Shown: one piece after another, positions 14,276-21,379 of the stretch
How the letters are laid out: every line of letters starts with the position of its first letter
How positions within the stretch are numbered: position 1 is the first letter of the stretch
Source: Bacteroidia bacterium
Lineage (GTDB): Bacteria; Bacteroidota; Bacteroidia; Bacteroidales; Azobacteroidaceae
Assembly (NCBI GenBank): GCA_025996865.1
Contig: BNTV01000087.1
Location: 1-21,379, forward strand
Reading direction: 5' to 3'
Length of the DNA stretch: 21,379 bases
Notes under the pieces: generated by a model
Database searches by the model: none
What the model saw: the letters and a program-made list of their open reading frames with translations, nothing else
Told to the model about the DNA's origin: nothing
Position numbers and translations under genes: made by a program

Positions 14276-15103
14276 ATGATTTGTTTTCCGAATGCAAAAA
14301 TAAATTTGGGACTTCGGGTTGTTTCCAAGAGGCCTGATGGGTATCATAACATAGAAACGGTTTTTTATCCGGTTCCTTTGTGCGACGCCTTGGAAATTAT
14401 TCCATCGGAGACTAACGAAACGAGTTTTACTCAAACCGGAATTTTAGTGGATGGAAATCCCGATGATAATTTAGTAATGAAAGCGCTCCGGCTATTGGAA
14501 AAAGATTTTGATTTGCCGAAAATCGCTATTTATCTTCGCAAACAAATCCCTTTCGGAGCCGGTTTGGGAGGCGGTTCGGCCGATGCAGCTTTCATGCTTA
14601 AACTCCTCAATGATTTTGCCGGTTTGGGCTTATCCGTTGAACAATTGGAAAAATACGCCGGCCGGCTTGGCGCCGATTGTCCGTTTTTTATCCGCAATAG
14701 CCCTGTATTTGCCGAAGGAATCGGGGATATTTTCACTCCCGTAGAAATTTCTTTGCGAGGATACTATTTGGTTTTAGTGAAACCGGATATCCATGTTTCA
14801 ACCCAAGAGGCTTATGCCGGAATCACGCCCAAGCAACCATCTTCCCGGTTAACGGAAATTATCCGGTTACCTCTTTCGGAATGGAAAACCCTCATGATCA
14901 ATGATTTTGAAGAAGGAATACTGGCTCGTTATCCTGCTATCGGTGATATTAAACAAGAATTATATGACAAGGGAGCTGTTTATGCAAGTATGTCAGGGTC
15001 AGGGTCATCGGTATTTGGAATTTTTGAAAATAATTTCCGCCGCCCGGTCGGAAGCTCCGGGTTTCCCCAATTTATCGATGACTTCTTTGTATCCGAATTG
15101 TAA
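14276..15103 (+). CDS. ispE: 4-diphosphocytidyl-2-C-methyl-D-erythritol kinase
   Basis: 275 residues, the normal length. It phosphorylates CDP-methylerythritol at the 2-hydroxyl with ATP in the non-mevalonate isoprenoid pathway, in the cytoplasm. A GHMP-kinase fold is shown by FPNAKINLGLRV (catalytic K8), KRPDGYHNIETVFYP, the ATP-binding PFGAGLGGGSADAAF (92-106), the catalytic D134 in LGADCPFF, and the C-terminal GHMP motif YASMSGSGSSVFGIF. The final ~25 residues after that motif are encoded antisense to the end of lpxB, a 99-nt convergent overlap. Both proteins keep their family signatures on either side of the overlap, so this looks natural rather than an error. It is a single-gene transcript under its own promoter. 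Confidence 0.92.
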   Translation: MICFPNAKINLGLRVVSKRPDGYHNIETVFYPVPLCDALEIIPSETNETSFTQTGILVDGNPDDNLVMKALRLLEKDFDLPKIAIYLRKQIPFGAGLGGGSADAAFMLKLLNDFAGLGLSVEQLEKYAGRLGADCPFFIRNSPVFAEGIGDIFTPVEISLRGYYLVLVKPDIHVSTQEAYAGITPKQPSSRLTEIIRLPLSEWKTLMINDFEEGILARYPAIGDIKQELYDKGAVYASMSGSGSSVFGIFENNFRRPVGSSGFPQFIDDFFVSEL

Positions 15104-16138
15104 AACACTGATATATTGCTCGTTATTCAATAAATTGTTTAATTCTTCACGAATGGTTTTCATGGAAAAATTTTCATTGAACAATTCTTTGACTACCATT
15201 TTACCGGCAATCAGGTTCACCAAAGAAATGTAGCGGACTTTGAAGAAATGCCGCCAGAGAAAACCGGCTAACTGTTTGAGCGGCGTTTTATAGCAAACCG
15301 TTTGCGGAACACGGAAAAGCGCTGTTTCCAAAGTCGCGGTTCCCGAAGTAACCAAAGCCGCTTTGGCTTGTTGCAACAAACGATAGGTAGCGTCAAAAAC
15401 GATTTCCGCAGAGTATTTATTCATAAATGGACGGTAAAAATCAGGGTCAATTCCCGGTGCGCCGGCAATTACAAGTTGGTAGTCCCTGAAAACGGAAGCA
15501 GCAGAAAGCATGAAAGGAATATTATCCTTGATTTCCTGCTTTCGGCTGCCCGCTAACAGTGCGATTATAGGTTTATTAGCCAATTGGTTCCGGCCGGTGA
15601 ATTCTTCAAAAGATTCTGTGGAAAAAGCACGCTCGGCTATCGCATCAACTGTCGGATTTCCCACATATTCCACCTGATAATTGTGTTTTTGGTAAAAATC
15701 AGACTCAAAAGGAAAGATACAAAGCATTGTATCCACGTATTTCCGGATAACGTGTATCCTGTTTTCCTTCCAAGCCCAGATTTTAGGAGATATGTAATAA
15801 CAGACCGGTATTTGCAGTTTTTCTTTTACAAATCGGGCGATCTTGAGATTAAAACCCGGATAATCAACCAATATTACTCTATCGGGAGAATAAGCCTCAA
15901 TCTCACGTTTACATAAATCCAGGTTACTGAAGATTGTATGCAAATGAAGCAATACGGGTATAAATCCCATATATGCCATATCTTTATAATGCTTGAGCAT
16001 CTTGCCGCCGGCCGATTGCATTAAATCACCTCCGAAGAAGCGAAAATCAGCTTCCCGGTCAATTTTTTTCAGGGATTTCATCAAATTCGATGCATGCAAA
16101 TCACCTGAAGCTTCGCCGGCAACTAAAAAATATTTCAA
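15005..16138 (-). CDS. lpxB: Lipid-A-disaccharide synthase
   Basis: 377 residues, family GT19. It joins UDP-diacylglucosamine and lipid X to form the lipid A disaccharide precursor at the inner membrane. Signatures: FLVAGEASGDLHASNL at the start, FRFFGGDLMQ, VDYPGFNLKIA, YYISPKIWAWKENR, CIFPFE, YVGNPTVDA, ALLAGSRKQEI, VTSGTATLETALF and the late NLIAGK segment. The start is a TTG at 16138 within a 4-nt TTGA overlap with the preceding mmdB stop. The first downstream in-frame ATG would cut off the GEASGD motif, so TTG is preferred. Placement as the last gene of a decarboxylase operon, coupled to mmdB, is unusual. The 3' end overlaps ispE by 99 nt. Confidence 0.92.
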   Translation of the reverse strand: MKYFLVAGEASGDLHASNLMKSLKKIDREADFRFFGGDLMQSAGGKMLKHYKDMAYMGFIPVLLHLHTIFSNLDLCKREIEAYSPDRVILVDYPGFNLKIARFVKEKLQIPVCYYISPKIWAWKENRIHVIRKYVDTMLCIFPFESDFYQKHNYQVEYVGNPTVDAIAERAFSTESFEEFTGRNQLANKPIIALLAGSRKQEIKDNIPFMLSAASVFRDYQLVIAGAPGIDPDFYRPFMNKYSAEIVFDATYRLLQQAKAALVTSGTATLETALFRVPQTVCYKTPLKQLAGFLWRHFFKVRYISLVNLIAGKMVVKELFNENFSMKTIREELNNLLNNEQYISVLQFGYKEVIDKLGKPGASDRAAEIIFKNSKYR

Positions 16139-17289
16139 GCAAAGAATCCTAACAAAGCGCCCGCGGCAACTGCCGAACCGATAACACCTGCAACATTCGG
16201 ACCCATCGCGTGCATCAGCAGATAATTGGCCGGATCGTATTCCAAACCGATTTTCTGAGAAATACGGGCAGACATGGGAACTGCCGAAACGCCTGCATTA
16301 CCGATCAAAGGATTGATTTTGTTCTCTTGCTTCAAAAATAGATTGAAAAACTTCACAAATGTTACACCTGTGAAAGTGGCAATCGCGAAAGCAAGCGCCC
16401 CAATCAAGAATATTTTAAAAGAATCCCATTTCAAGAAAACATCGGCTTGTGTGGACGCTCCAACTGTAAGGCCTAAAATGATGGTAACCATGTCAATCAT
16501 CGGTCCGCGAGCGGTTTCAGCCAAACGGCGGGTAACACCGGACTCTCTCAGCAAGTTTCCGAAAAACAACATTCCCAACAGCGGAAGACCCGAAGGCACA
16601 AAAAAGCAAGTCAGCATCAAACCGATAATCGGAAACATGATTTTTTCCGTTTGCGAAACTACGCGGAGCGGTTTCATGCGAATCAACCGTTCTTTCTTGG
16701 TTGTAAGCAAACGCATAATCGGCGGTTGAATAACCGGAACGAGCGCCATATAGGAATAGGCGGAAATGGCAATTACCCCTATCAAATCAGGCGCCAACTT
16801 GGAAGTAAGGAAAATGGCCGTCGGCCCGTCCGCACCTCCGATAATACCGATTGCGCCTGCCTGTGCCGGATCAAATCCCATCGCCAAAGCGATCATATAG
16901 GCCCCGAAAATACCGAATTGAGCGGCAGCGCCAACTAACATGAGTTTGGGATTGGAAATCAGCGCCGAAAAGTCGGTCATTGCACCGATTCCAAGAAAAA
17001 TCAACGGCGGATACCAACCGGTCTTAACGCCTTGATACAAAATATTTAACACTGAGCCATGCTCATAAATCCCCAGTTCCAAACCGGCATCTTTGAAAGG
17101 AATATTTCCTATCAAAATACCAAATCCGATGGGTACCAGCAACATAGGTTCAAAATCCTTAGCAATGGCTAAATAAATGAACACCATTCCCACTATAATC
17201 ATGGCGATATGCCCGACAGTGAAATTGGCAAAACTGGTATAACTCCAAAAGGTTTGCAGATTATCTCCAATAAATGATAAAAAATCCAT
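16135..17289 (-). CDS. mmdB: Sodium-translocating decarboxylase beta subunit
   Basis: 384 residues from the ATG at 17289; a TTG at 17301 would overlap the upstream gene. This is the integral-membrane beta subunit (OadB/GcdB/MmdB family), which decarboxylates carboxybiotin and couples it to sodium export. Many hydrophobic helices are seen. Family motifs include PLIFLGIGAMTDF, the re-entrant segment IGIIGGADGPTAIF with its conserved Asp, SYMALVPVIQPPIMR, and the C-terminal NPLIGNAGVSAVPMSAR and HAMGPNVAGVIGSAVAAG. It follows the biotin carrier gene by 4 nt. The name mmdB is given because the adjacent carboxyltransferase and epimerase point to methylmalonyl-CoA; oadB would be the neutral family name. 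Confidence 0.9.
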   Translation of the reverse strand: MDFLSFIGDNLQTFWSYTSFANFTVGHIAMIIVGMVFIYLAIAKDFEPMLLVPIGFGILIGNIPFKDAGLELGIYEHGSVLNILYQGVKTGWYPPLIFLGIGAMTDFSALISNPKLMLVGAAAQFGIFGAYMIALAMGFDPAQAGAIGIIGGADGPTAIFLTSKLAPDLIGVIAISAYSYMALVPVIQPPIMRLLTTKKERLIRMKPLRVVSQTEKIMFPIIGLMLTCFFVPSGLPLLGMLFFGNLLRESGVTRRLAETARGPMIDMVTIILGLTVGASTQADVFLKWDSFKIFLIGALAFAIATFTGVTFVKFFNLFLKQENKINPLIGNAGVSAVPMSARISQKIGLEYDPANYLLMHAMGPNVAGVIGSAVAAGALLGFFA

Positions 17290-17293
17290 ACGC

Positions 17294-17710
17294 TTATTCA
17301 ATTATAATAAGATCTGCACCTTCCAGTACGGAATCTCCTTTGTTTACTTTCACTTCTTTAATCACACCATCACGATCGGAATTGATGGCATTTTCCATCT
17401 TCATAGCTTCCAGTACGATTACTTTTTGTCCTTTTTTTACCGTGTCGCCCACTTTACAGGTTATGTCGAGAATGACGCCGGGAAGTGGTGATTTCAGTGC
17501 GCTCTGACCCAAACTTGTCTGTAGTCGAGCCACAGGAGGCGTTGTCGTCTGAGCCGGTCGTTTGATTGTAACTACTTCTTTTTTAGTAGGTTTGTTCATT
17601 TCTACTGTGTAAGGCGTACCATTTACTTCGACCTCGGCAATGGTATCCTCTATCGAGTTTATAACAACTTTATAAACACTTCCGTTGATTGTATATTTAA
17701 AACTTTTCAT
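17294..17710 (-). CDS. mmdC: Biotin carrier subunit of methylmalonyl-CoA decarboxylase
   Basis: 138 residues with a C-terminal biotinyl domain (about 70-138). It has SPLPGVI and VLEAMKMENAI, where K104 is the biotinylated lysine, followed by VNKGDSVLEGADLIII. The N-terminal 45 residues form a small beta domain (KYTINGSVYKVVI), linked by a Thr/Pro-rich hinge (AQTTTPPVA, 53-61) that lets the biotin arm swing between the carboxyltransferase and the membrane subunit. Spacing is 5 nt from the upstream subunit and 4 nt to mmdB, consistent with one operon. It could be annotated generically as acetyl-CoA carboxylase biotin carrier, but the context fits the decarboxylase. Confidence 0.9.
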   Translation of the reverse strand: MKSFKYTINGSVYKVVINSIEDTIAEVEVNGTPYTVEMNKPTKKEVVTIKRPAQTTTPPVARLQTSLGQSALKSPLPGVILDITCKVGDTVKKGQKVIVLEAMKMENAINSDRDGVIKEVKVNKGDSVLEGADLIIIE

Positions 17711-17715
17711 TTCCT

Positions 17716-18162
17716 TTATCTTTTGTTAGGCAATTCTCTTAATGTGTAAATTTTGGAACTCCAGGGCGAATAAACGCTTTCTTTATTTTTGATTGTCAAG
17801 ATCGTGTTTTCCTCGTCGTGCAGTTCGGTCGCTTCGTAAATAGCCATGGCAATGGCGGCAAATAATTCACCCGACTGTTGCGTAATTTCTCTCGCTTCCT
17901 CGCGGCTCAATCCTGAAGAAGCCATAGCTCGCTTGTGGCTCAAACGAACGGAGATCTTTCCAATCAATTTGAACGCGGTGTAAAGCATTGCAAGGCATGT
18001 AAATACGATAGCCATAGCCGTTATCGTCATTCCTATACCAATGCCATCTTGTGCCCGTAAGTTTTCAACTTTTTCAGGATTCAAGGCATTAGCAAACTGC
18101 ACCTGTGCACCGATTACGACAAACAGGAGCAAGCGCAAACCGATAGTTATTTTTCGTTTCAT
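17716..18162 (-). CDS. mmdD: OadG-like delta subunit of the decarboxylase complex
   Basis: 148 residues. The N-terminal hydrophobic segment (8-26) is a signal peptide or first TM. A second TM lies at about 42-66 (GIGMTITAMAIVFTCLAML), and a charged cytoplasmic tail follows with SREEAREITQQSGELFAAIAMAIYE. This architecture, with a single anchoring helix and a helical tail, is that of OadG/MmdD subunits, which hold the carboxyltransferase and biotin carrier on the membrane beta subunit. Position between mmdA and mmdC supports it. Sequence conservation in the family is low, so the call leans on context and topology. Confidence 0.75.
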   Translation of the reverse strand: MKRKITIGLRLLLFVVIGAQVQFANALNPEKVENLRAQDGIGIGMTITAMAIVFTCLAMLYTAFKLIGKISVRLSHKRAMASSGLSREEAREITQQSGELFAAIAMAIYEATELHDEENTILTIKNKESVYSPWSSKIYTLRELPNKR

Positions 18163-18192
18163 GTGTAATTAATTTGTTTTTACATGCGGGTT

Positions 18193-19746
18193 TCATAATG
18201 GTAAATTATCATGTTTTTTCGGCGGATTGCTTTGTTTCTTCGTCGAAAGTTGCTGCAAAGCGCGAATAATGCGGAAACGTGTATTTCTCGGCTCAATCAC
18301 ATCGTCGATGTAACCGTATTTTGCCGCATTATACGGATTAGCAAATGTTTTCGTATATTCGGCTTCCTTTTCGGAAAGGAATTTTGCAGGATCGTCCGAA
18401 TCTTTGGCTTCCCGGGCATAGAGAACTTCTACTGCGCCCGCGCCACCCATAACCGCGATTTCAGCGGTAGGCCAAGCATAATTAATGTCGCCGCGAAGTT
18501 GTTTGCAACTCATCACGATATGTGCGCCTCCGTATGATTTCCGCAAAGTAACGGTCACTTTGGGAACGGTTGCTTCGCCGTAAGCATAAAGCAATTTTGC
18601 GCCATGTATGATTACGCCGCCGTATTCTTGTCCTGTTCCCGGAAGGAAACCCGGTACATCGACCAACGTAACGATCGGAATATTGAAAGCATCGCAAAAA
18701 CGTACAAAACGAGCGGCTTTGCGGGAAGCATTGATATCAAGAACGCCTGCCAAAGTTTTGGGCTGATTAGCGACAATACCTACCGAACGTCCGTTGAAAC
18801 GGGCAAAACCGACAATAATATTTTTGGCAAAATCGGCGTGAACTTCCAGAAATTCACCTTTGTCAATAATTGCTCCGATGACTTCATACATATCATAAGG
18901 TTTGTTCGGACTGTCGGGAATAATTTCGTTCAACAAATCGTCCAAACGATCGATCGGGTCATTATTTTCGCGGATTGGTGATTCTTCCAGGTTGTTTTGA
19001 GGCAAATAAGACAGCAATTTACGGATAAGTGAAATGCCTTCATCTCCGGTTTCAACCACGAAATGTGTTACACCCGAACGGCTACCGTGAACTTCCGCTC
19101 CGCCGAGTTGTTCTTGCGTAACATCTTCTCCGGTAACTGTTTTTACTACTTTTGGACCCGTCAAGAACATGTAACTGATTCCTTTAACCATGATGGTAAA
19201 GTCGGTCAGAGCCGGCGAATAAACCGCACCGCCTGCGCAAGGCCCGAAAATTCCCGAAATCTGAGGAATTACGCCCGAAGCCAGAATGTTGCGTTGAAAA
19301 ATTTCAGCAAAACCCGCCAATGCATTAATACCTTCCTGAATACGCGCTCCTCCGGAGTCGTTCAATCCGATGACAGGCGCTCCCACCATCATTGCCAAAT
19401 CCATCACTTTACAGATTTTTTGCGCCATGGTTTCGGACAAAGAACCGCCGATAACCGTAAAATCTTGTGCAAAAATATACACCAAACGACCTTCAACCGT
19501 ACCACTACCGGTTACGACTCCATCACCGAGAAATTTTTTCTTTTCCATTCCGAAGTTTGTGCAACGATGTTCCACAAACATATCCAATTCTTCGAAACTG
19601 CCTTCGTCCACCAGCAAGTTGATGCGTTCGCGCGCCGTAAGTTTCCCTTGGGCATGTTGTTTCTCAATGGCTTTTTCGCCTCCACCCAAACGAGCTTGCG
19701 CCCGTAAGTCGATGAGTCCTTTTACTTTTTCTAATTGATTGCTCAT
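18193..19746 (-). CDS. mmdA: Methylmalonyl-CoA decarboxylase alpha subunit (carboxyltransferase)
   Basis: 517 residues with the two crotonase-fold halves of biotin-dependent carboxyltransferases. The N half has [46 protein letters not shown] and [17 protein letters not shown]. The C half has [44 protein letters not shown] and [12 protein letters not shown]. It moves CO2 from (S)-methylmalonyl-CoA to biotin, giving propionyl-CoA. The family also includes propionyl-CoA carboxylase beta. The neighbours (membrane beta subunit, OadG-like protein, epimerase) and the absence of biotin carboxylase favour the decarboxylase. It is the first subunit gene after mce, separated by a 59-nt gap holding a tandem repeat. 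Confidence 0.93.
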   Translation of the reverse strand: MSNQLEKVKGLIDLRAQARLGGGEKAIEKQHAQGKLTARERINLLVDEGSFEELDMFVEHRCTNFGMEKKKFLGDGVVTGSGTVEGRLVYIFAQDFTVIGGSLSETMAQKICKVMDLAMMVGAPVIGLNDSGGARIQEGINALAGFAEIFQRNILASGVIPQISGIFGPCAGGAVYSPALTDFTIMVKGISYMFLTGPKVVKTVTGEDVTQEQLGGAEVHGSRSGVTHFVVETGDEGISLIRKLLSYLPQNNLEESPIRENNDPIDRLDDLLNEIIPDSPNKPYDMYEVIGAIIDKGEFLEVHADFAKNIIVGFARFNGRSVGIVANQPKTLAGVLDINASRKAARFVRFCDAFNIPIVTLVDVPGFLPGTGQEYGGVIIHGAKLLYAYGEATVPKVTVTLRKSYGGAHIVMSCKQLRGDINYAWPTAEIAVMGGAGAVEVLYAREAKDSDDPAKFLSEKEAEYTKTFANPYNAAKYGYIDDVIEPRNTRFRIIRALQQLSTKKQSNPPKKHDNLPL

Positions 19747-19757
19747 ATATATAATTT

Positions 19758-19799
19758 AATTACGAATTACGAATTACAAATTACGAATTACGAATTACG
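19758..19799. repeat. Heptamer tandem repeat, AATTACG x6
   Basis: Six contiguous 7-bp units, five AATTACG and one AATTACA (third unit), fill most of the 59-nt mce-mmdA gap. It is transcribed as part of the operon leader of mmdA. No terminator or promoter is seen here. Copy number would be expected to vary between strains through slippage. Confidence 0.85.
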
Positions 19800-19805
19800 A
19801 TATTG

Positions 19806-20204
19806 CTATTGACATAATTCGGTTAATACGCTACAAGTAGATTTAGGATGTAAAAAGGCGATATTCAAACCTTCCGCACCTCCTCGAGGCGCTTTGTCTA
19901 TGAGTTGAACGCCTTTGGATTCGGCTTCTGCCAAAGCGGCAGCAACATCAGGTACGGCAAACGCGATGTGATGTATTCCTTCTCCTTTCTTTTCAATAAA
20001 CTTTGCAATGGTAGAATCTTCGGAAGTAGGTTCAAGAAGCTCAATCTTGGTTTGTCCTACTTTGAAAAAGGCTGTTTTTACTTTCTGGTCGGCTACTTCT
20101 TCGATATTGTAGCATTTAAGACCCAATACGTTTTCGTAATAGGGAAGACAGGCATCTATATTTTTCACTGCTATCCCTATGTGCTCTATATGCGAAATGT
20201 CCAT
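19806..20204 (-). CDS. mce: Methylmalonyl-CoA epimerase
   Basis: 132 residues, one vicinal-oxygen-chelate (glyoxalase) unit of two beta-alpha-beta-beta-beta motifs. It has IEHIGIAVKN (metal ligand H8), GQTKIELLEP, EGIHHIAFAV (H79) and the terminal VLTELC (E129), which with the QTKIE segment give the divalent-metal site. It interconverts (R)- and (S)-methylmalonyl-CoA, linking methylmalonyl-CoA mutase to the decarboxylase encoded next. It is the first gene of the operon and has a promoter element just upstream. The length is typical for the family. Confidence 0.92.
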   Translation of the reverse strand: MDISHIEHIGIAVKNIDACLPYYENVLGLKCYNIEEVADQKVKTAFFKVGQTKIELLEPTSEDSTIAKFIEKKGEGIHHIAFAVPDVAAALAEAESKGVQLIDKAPRGGAEGLNIAFLHPKSTCSVLTELCQ

Positions 20205-20237
20205 ACAATGAATAATTTGATTTAAATTTTAAGGCTA

Positions 20238-20245
20238 CAAAGGTA
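20238..20245 (-). promoter_or_regulatory. Promoter of the mce-mmd-lpxB operon, -7 element TACCTTTG
   Basis: TACCTTTG on the reverse strand, 33 nt before the mce ATG, fits TAnnTTTG. A TTTG lies upstream but only 13 nt away, shorter than the usual 19-21, so the -33 box is doubtful. It is the only promoter I can see for the six-gene operon. Confidence 0.5.
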
Positions 20246-20295
20246 CTATTTTATATGCAAAATAAAAAATTTTAATACCCTTATTTTATACTTGA

Positions 20296-21379
20296 TCATT
20301 TTCTTTCCGTCCATATCTTTTTCACGGGCAAAATAAACCGCTCCAGCAGGGAAATATCCTCCGTAACAATTTCCGCCCGGCCTTGCATATTGGGTAAATA
20401 CGGTAACTCTTTTTTATAAGTCGTCGTTAACCCATCCGGCAATTCGATATCGAGCGTGTAGTTTGCCGCTTGTCCGTCCTGCACAGGGACGAGCGAAATA
20501 TTTTTCACCCTCCCCCTTAAAATACCAAATTCATTGTCCGGGAAATTCTCTATACGGATATTGACTTTTTGCCCAAGTTTTACTTTCCCCGAACGGGCAA
20601 TCGGAAGCAGCGCTTTCCCGATGATTGTGACATCCGCTTCGGGAACAATGGAAAATATCTCCCCGCCAGTCGGAATATTTTGGTTTTCAACCCAGTAATT
20701 CGTAAAAGTGATTTTTCCGCCGACAGGCGCCTGCAAAACGTAATTCATTTCCCAGGATTCTATCTCGGTCTTTAGCTGTGAAATTTGTGCCTGCAATTGC
20801 GTCTGCAAACCGTTTGATTTTTCGGTATCCTGCTGCCCTGTGTCGAGCAGGGATTCTTTCAATTGTGCAATCTGTATCCGCATGTTGTCAACATTCGACT
20901 GCATGTTTTCCCGGCTCATCGCGCCCTGAAGATAGGTGTTTTGTGACTTTTCATATTCTTCGTGGGAAATATGCCCTTTCAGATGCAGCAGCGAATCCCT
21001 TTGAAATTGCATCTTCGCTAAACTAAATTGTTCATTGCTGATTTTTTGTTGACGAAGCAGGTTTTGGTATTGCGCCTCGTATTGTTCAATCCGTTCCTTT
21101 GTCATTCTTATCTTTTGCGTGAAATACGCCAACCGCCGGTATTCGGAATATTCAAACAGGCTTGTATAAAACTGGGAATACAGGGATTGGAGACTTCCCA
21201 GTTGCAGGTTCTTATCAGGCAAATAACCGGCAGTATCCGCCCCTGCCTGCCTGTCATTGCGAGAGCGAAGCCCGAAGCCATCCAGAAACCGTTTTAGCTC
21301 CAACACATCTTCCGTTTTTGCCGGATTCTCAATCACCGCCAAATATTCACCGGACTTTACTTCCTGATTATCGGCAACA
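20296..21379 (-). CDS. HlyD-family membrane fusion protein, C-terminal part (runs off the right edge)
   Basis: The frame is open from the window edge to a TGA at 20296-20298, about 360 visible residues. The order is: first lipoyl-like half (DNQEVKSGEYLAVIENPA), a long alpha-helical coiled-coil region with heptad-like Gln/Lys/Leu content (about 75-215 of the visible part), the second lipoyl half (LQAPVGGKITFTNYW, then GGEIFSIVP), and a beta-barrel (GKVKLGQKVNIRIENFP to the end). The N-terminal membrane helix lies outside. Such adaptors join an inner-membrane ABC exporter, often a bacteriocin or peptidase-containing one, to an outer-membrane channel. Near its left half is a stretch GFGLRSRNDRQAG that is repeat-derived (see 21242-21285). 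Confidence 0.85.
   Translation of the reverse strand, partial: VADNQEVKSGEYLAVIENPAKTEDVLELKRFLDGFGLRSRNDRQAGADTAGYLPDKNLQLGSLQSLYSQFYTSLFEYSEYRRLAYFTQKIRMTKERIEQYEAQYQNLLRQQKISNEQFSLAKMQFQRDSLLHLKGHISHEEYEKSQNTYLQGAMSRENMQSNVDNMRIQIAQLKESLLDTGQQDTEKSNGLQTQLQAQISQLKTEIESWEMNYVLQAPVGGKITFTNYWVENQNIPTGGEIFSIVPEADVTIIGKALLPIARSGKVKLGQKVNIRIENFPDNEFGILRGRVKNISLVPVQDGQAANYTLDIELPDGLTTTYKKELPYLPNMQGRAEIVTEDISLLERFILPVKKIWTERK
21242..21285. repeat. REP-like repeat sequence inside the HlyD-family gene
   Basis: The segment contains TGTCATTGCGAG and GCGAAGCCCGAAGC, which resemble the dispersed GTCATTGCGAGCGAAGCGAAGC-type repeats usually found between genes. Here it is read in frame as DGFGLRSRNDRQAG, low-complexity sequence foreign to the surrounding coiled coil. 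The classification comes from memory of such repeats, since no second copy exists in this window. Confidence 0.4.

Noticed and set aside
18193..19746. Propionyl-CoA carboxylase beta subunit
   Set aside because: The family match is shared, but the operon has a sodium-pump beta subunit and an OadG-like subunit and no biotin carboxylase, so the decarboxylase reading fits better.
19758..19799. CRISPR-like array
   Set aside because: Units are contiguous 7-mers with no spacers and no cas genes nearby; this is a simple tandem repeat.
1..21379. tRNA, rRNA or riboswitch genes
   Set aside because: I found no cloverleaf, rRNA-like segment or conserved riboswitch core by eye. A covariance-model scan would be needed to exclude small RNAs.

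Overview
The window looks like a piece of a Bacteroidales (Bacteroidota) chromosome. Evidence: most promoters I can see carry the Bacteroidota -7 element TAnnTTTG, and two also have TTTG 19-20 nt upstream. Start codons generally lack a Shine-Dalgarno stretch. Genes include a secreted GH38/GH92 mannosidase pair and a biotin-dependent methylmalonyl-CoA decarboxylase operon of the succinate-propionate fermentation type. I cannot name genus or species.

Region 1 (1-5471, + strand apart from the first 77 bases) is accessory and defence-like. An IS630-type transposase start lies at the left edge, next to the stump of an AAA+/STAND-like ATPase. Then come a SLOG-domain gene, a canonical promoter, and five tightly packed genes: abiEi, abiEii, a second SLOG gene, a small divergent FtsZ/tubulin-like protein, and a two-TM CASTOR/POLLUX-like channel with two RCK-type Rossmann domains and a C-terminal RyR domain. 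Spacings are -23, +1, -17 and +7 nt, so this reads as one translationally coupled operon. The two SLOG genes share a 452-nt tract with only 5 mismatches but diverge sharply outside it, which suggests gene conversion. A 23-nt copy of the abiEii 3' end sits at the 3' end of the channel gene and marks a rearrangement joint that has replaced the channel's C-terminus. This operon is the best candidate for an undescribed system: nucleotide-ligand sensing (SLOG), a cytomotive or GTPase-like switch, a channel effector, and a type IV toxin-antitoxin addiction unit.

Region 2 (5448-11512, - strand) holds a secreted GH38 alpha-mannosidase with a C-terminal discoidin domain and a secreted GH92 alpha-mannosidase. 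GH92 has its own promoter and a hairpin in its leader.

Region 3 (11513-13160) is a scar-like stretch: a gene-end remnant, an intact aldo/keto reductase, and a chimeric frame joining a response-regulator DNA-binding fragment to an unrelated tail.

Region 4 (13161-20204) is housekeeping. Type I asparaginase (-) and ispE (+) are divergent. ispE and lpxB converge with a 99-nt overlap. The - strand operon mce-mmdA-mmdD-mmdC-mmdB-lpxB encodes methylmalonyl-CoA epimerase and the sodium-pumping methylmalonyl-CoA decarboxylase, with lipid A disaccharide synthase coupled at its end.

Region 5 (20296-21379, - strand) is the 3' part of a HlyD-type membrane fusion protein that carries a REP-like repeat read in frame. 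I saw no tRNA, rRNA, CRISPR array or convincing intrinsic terminator.
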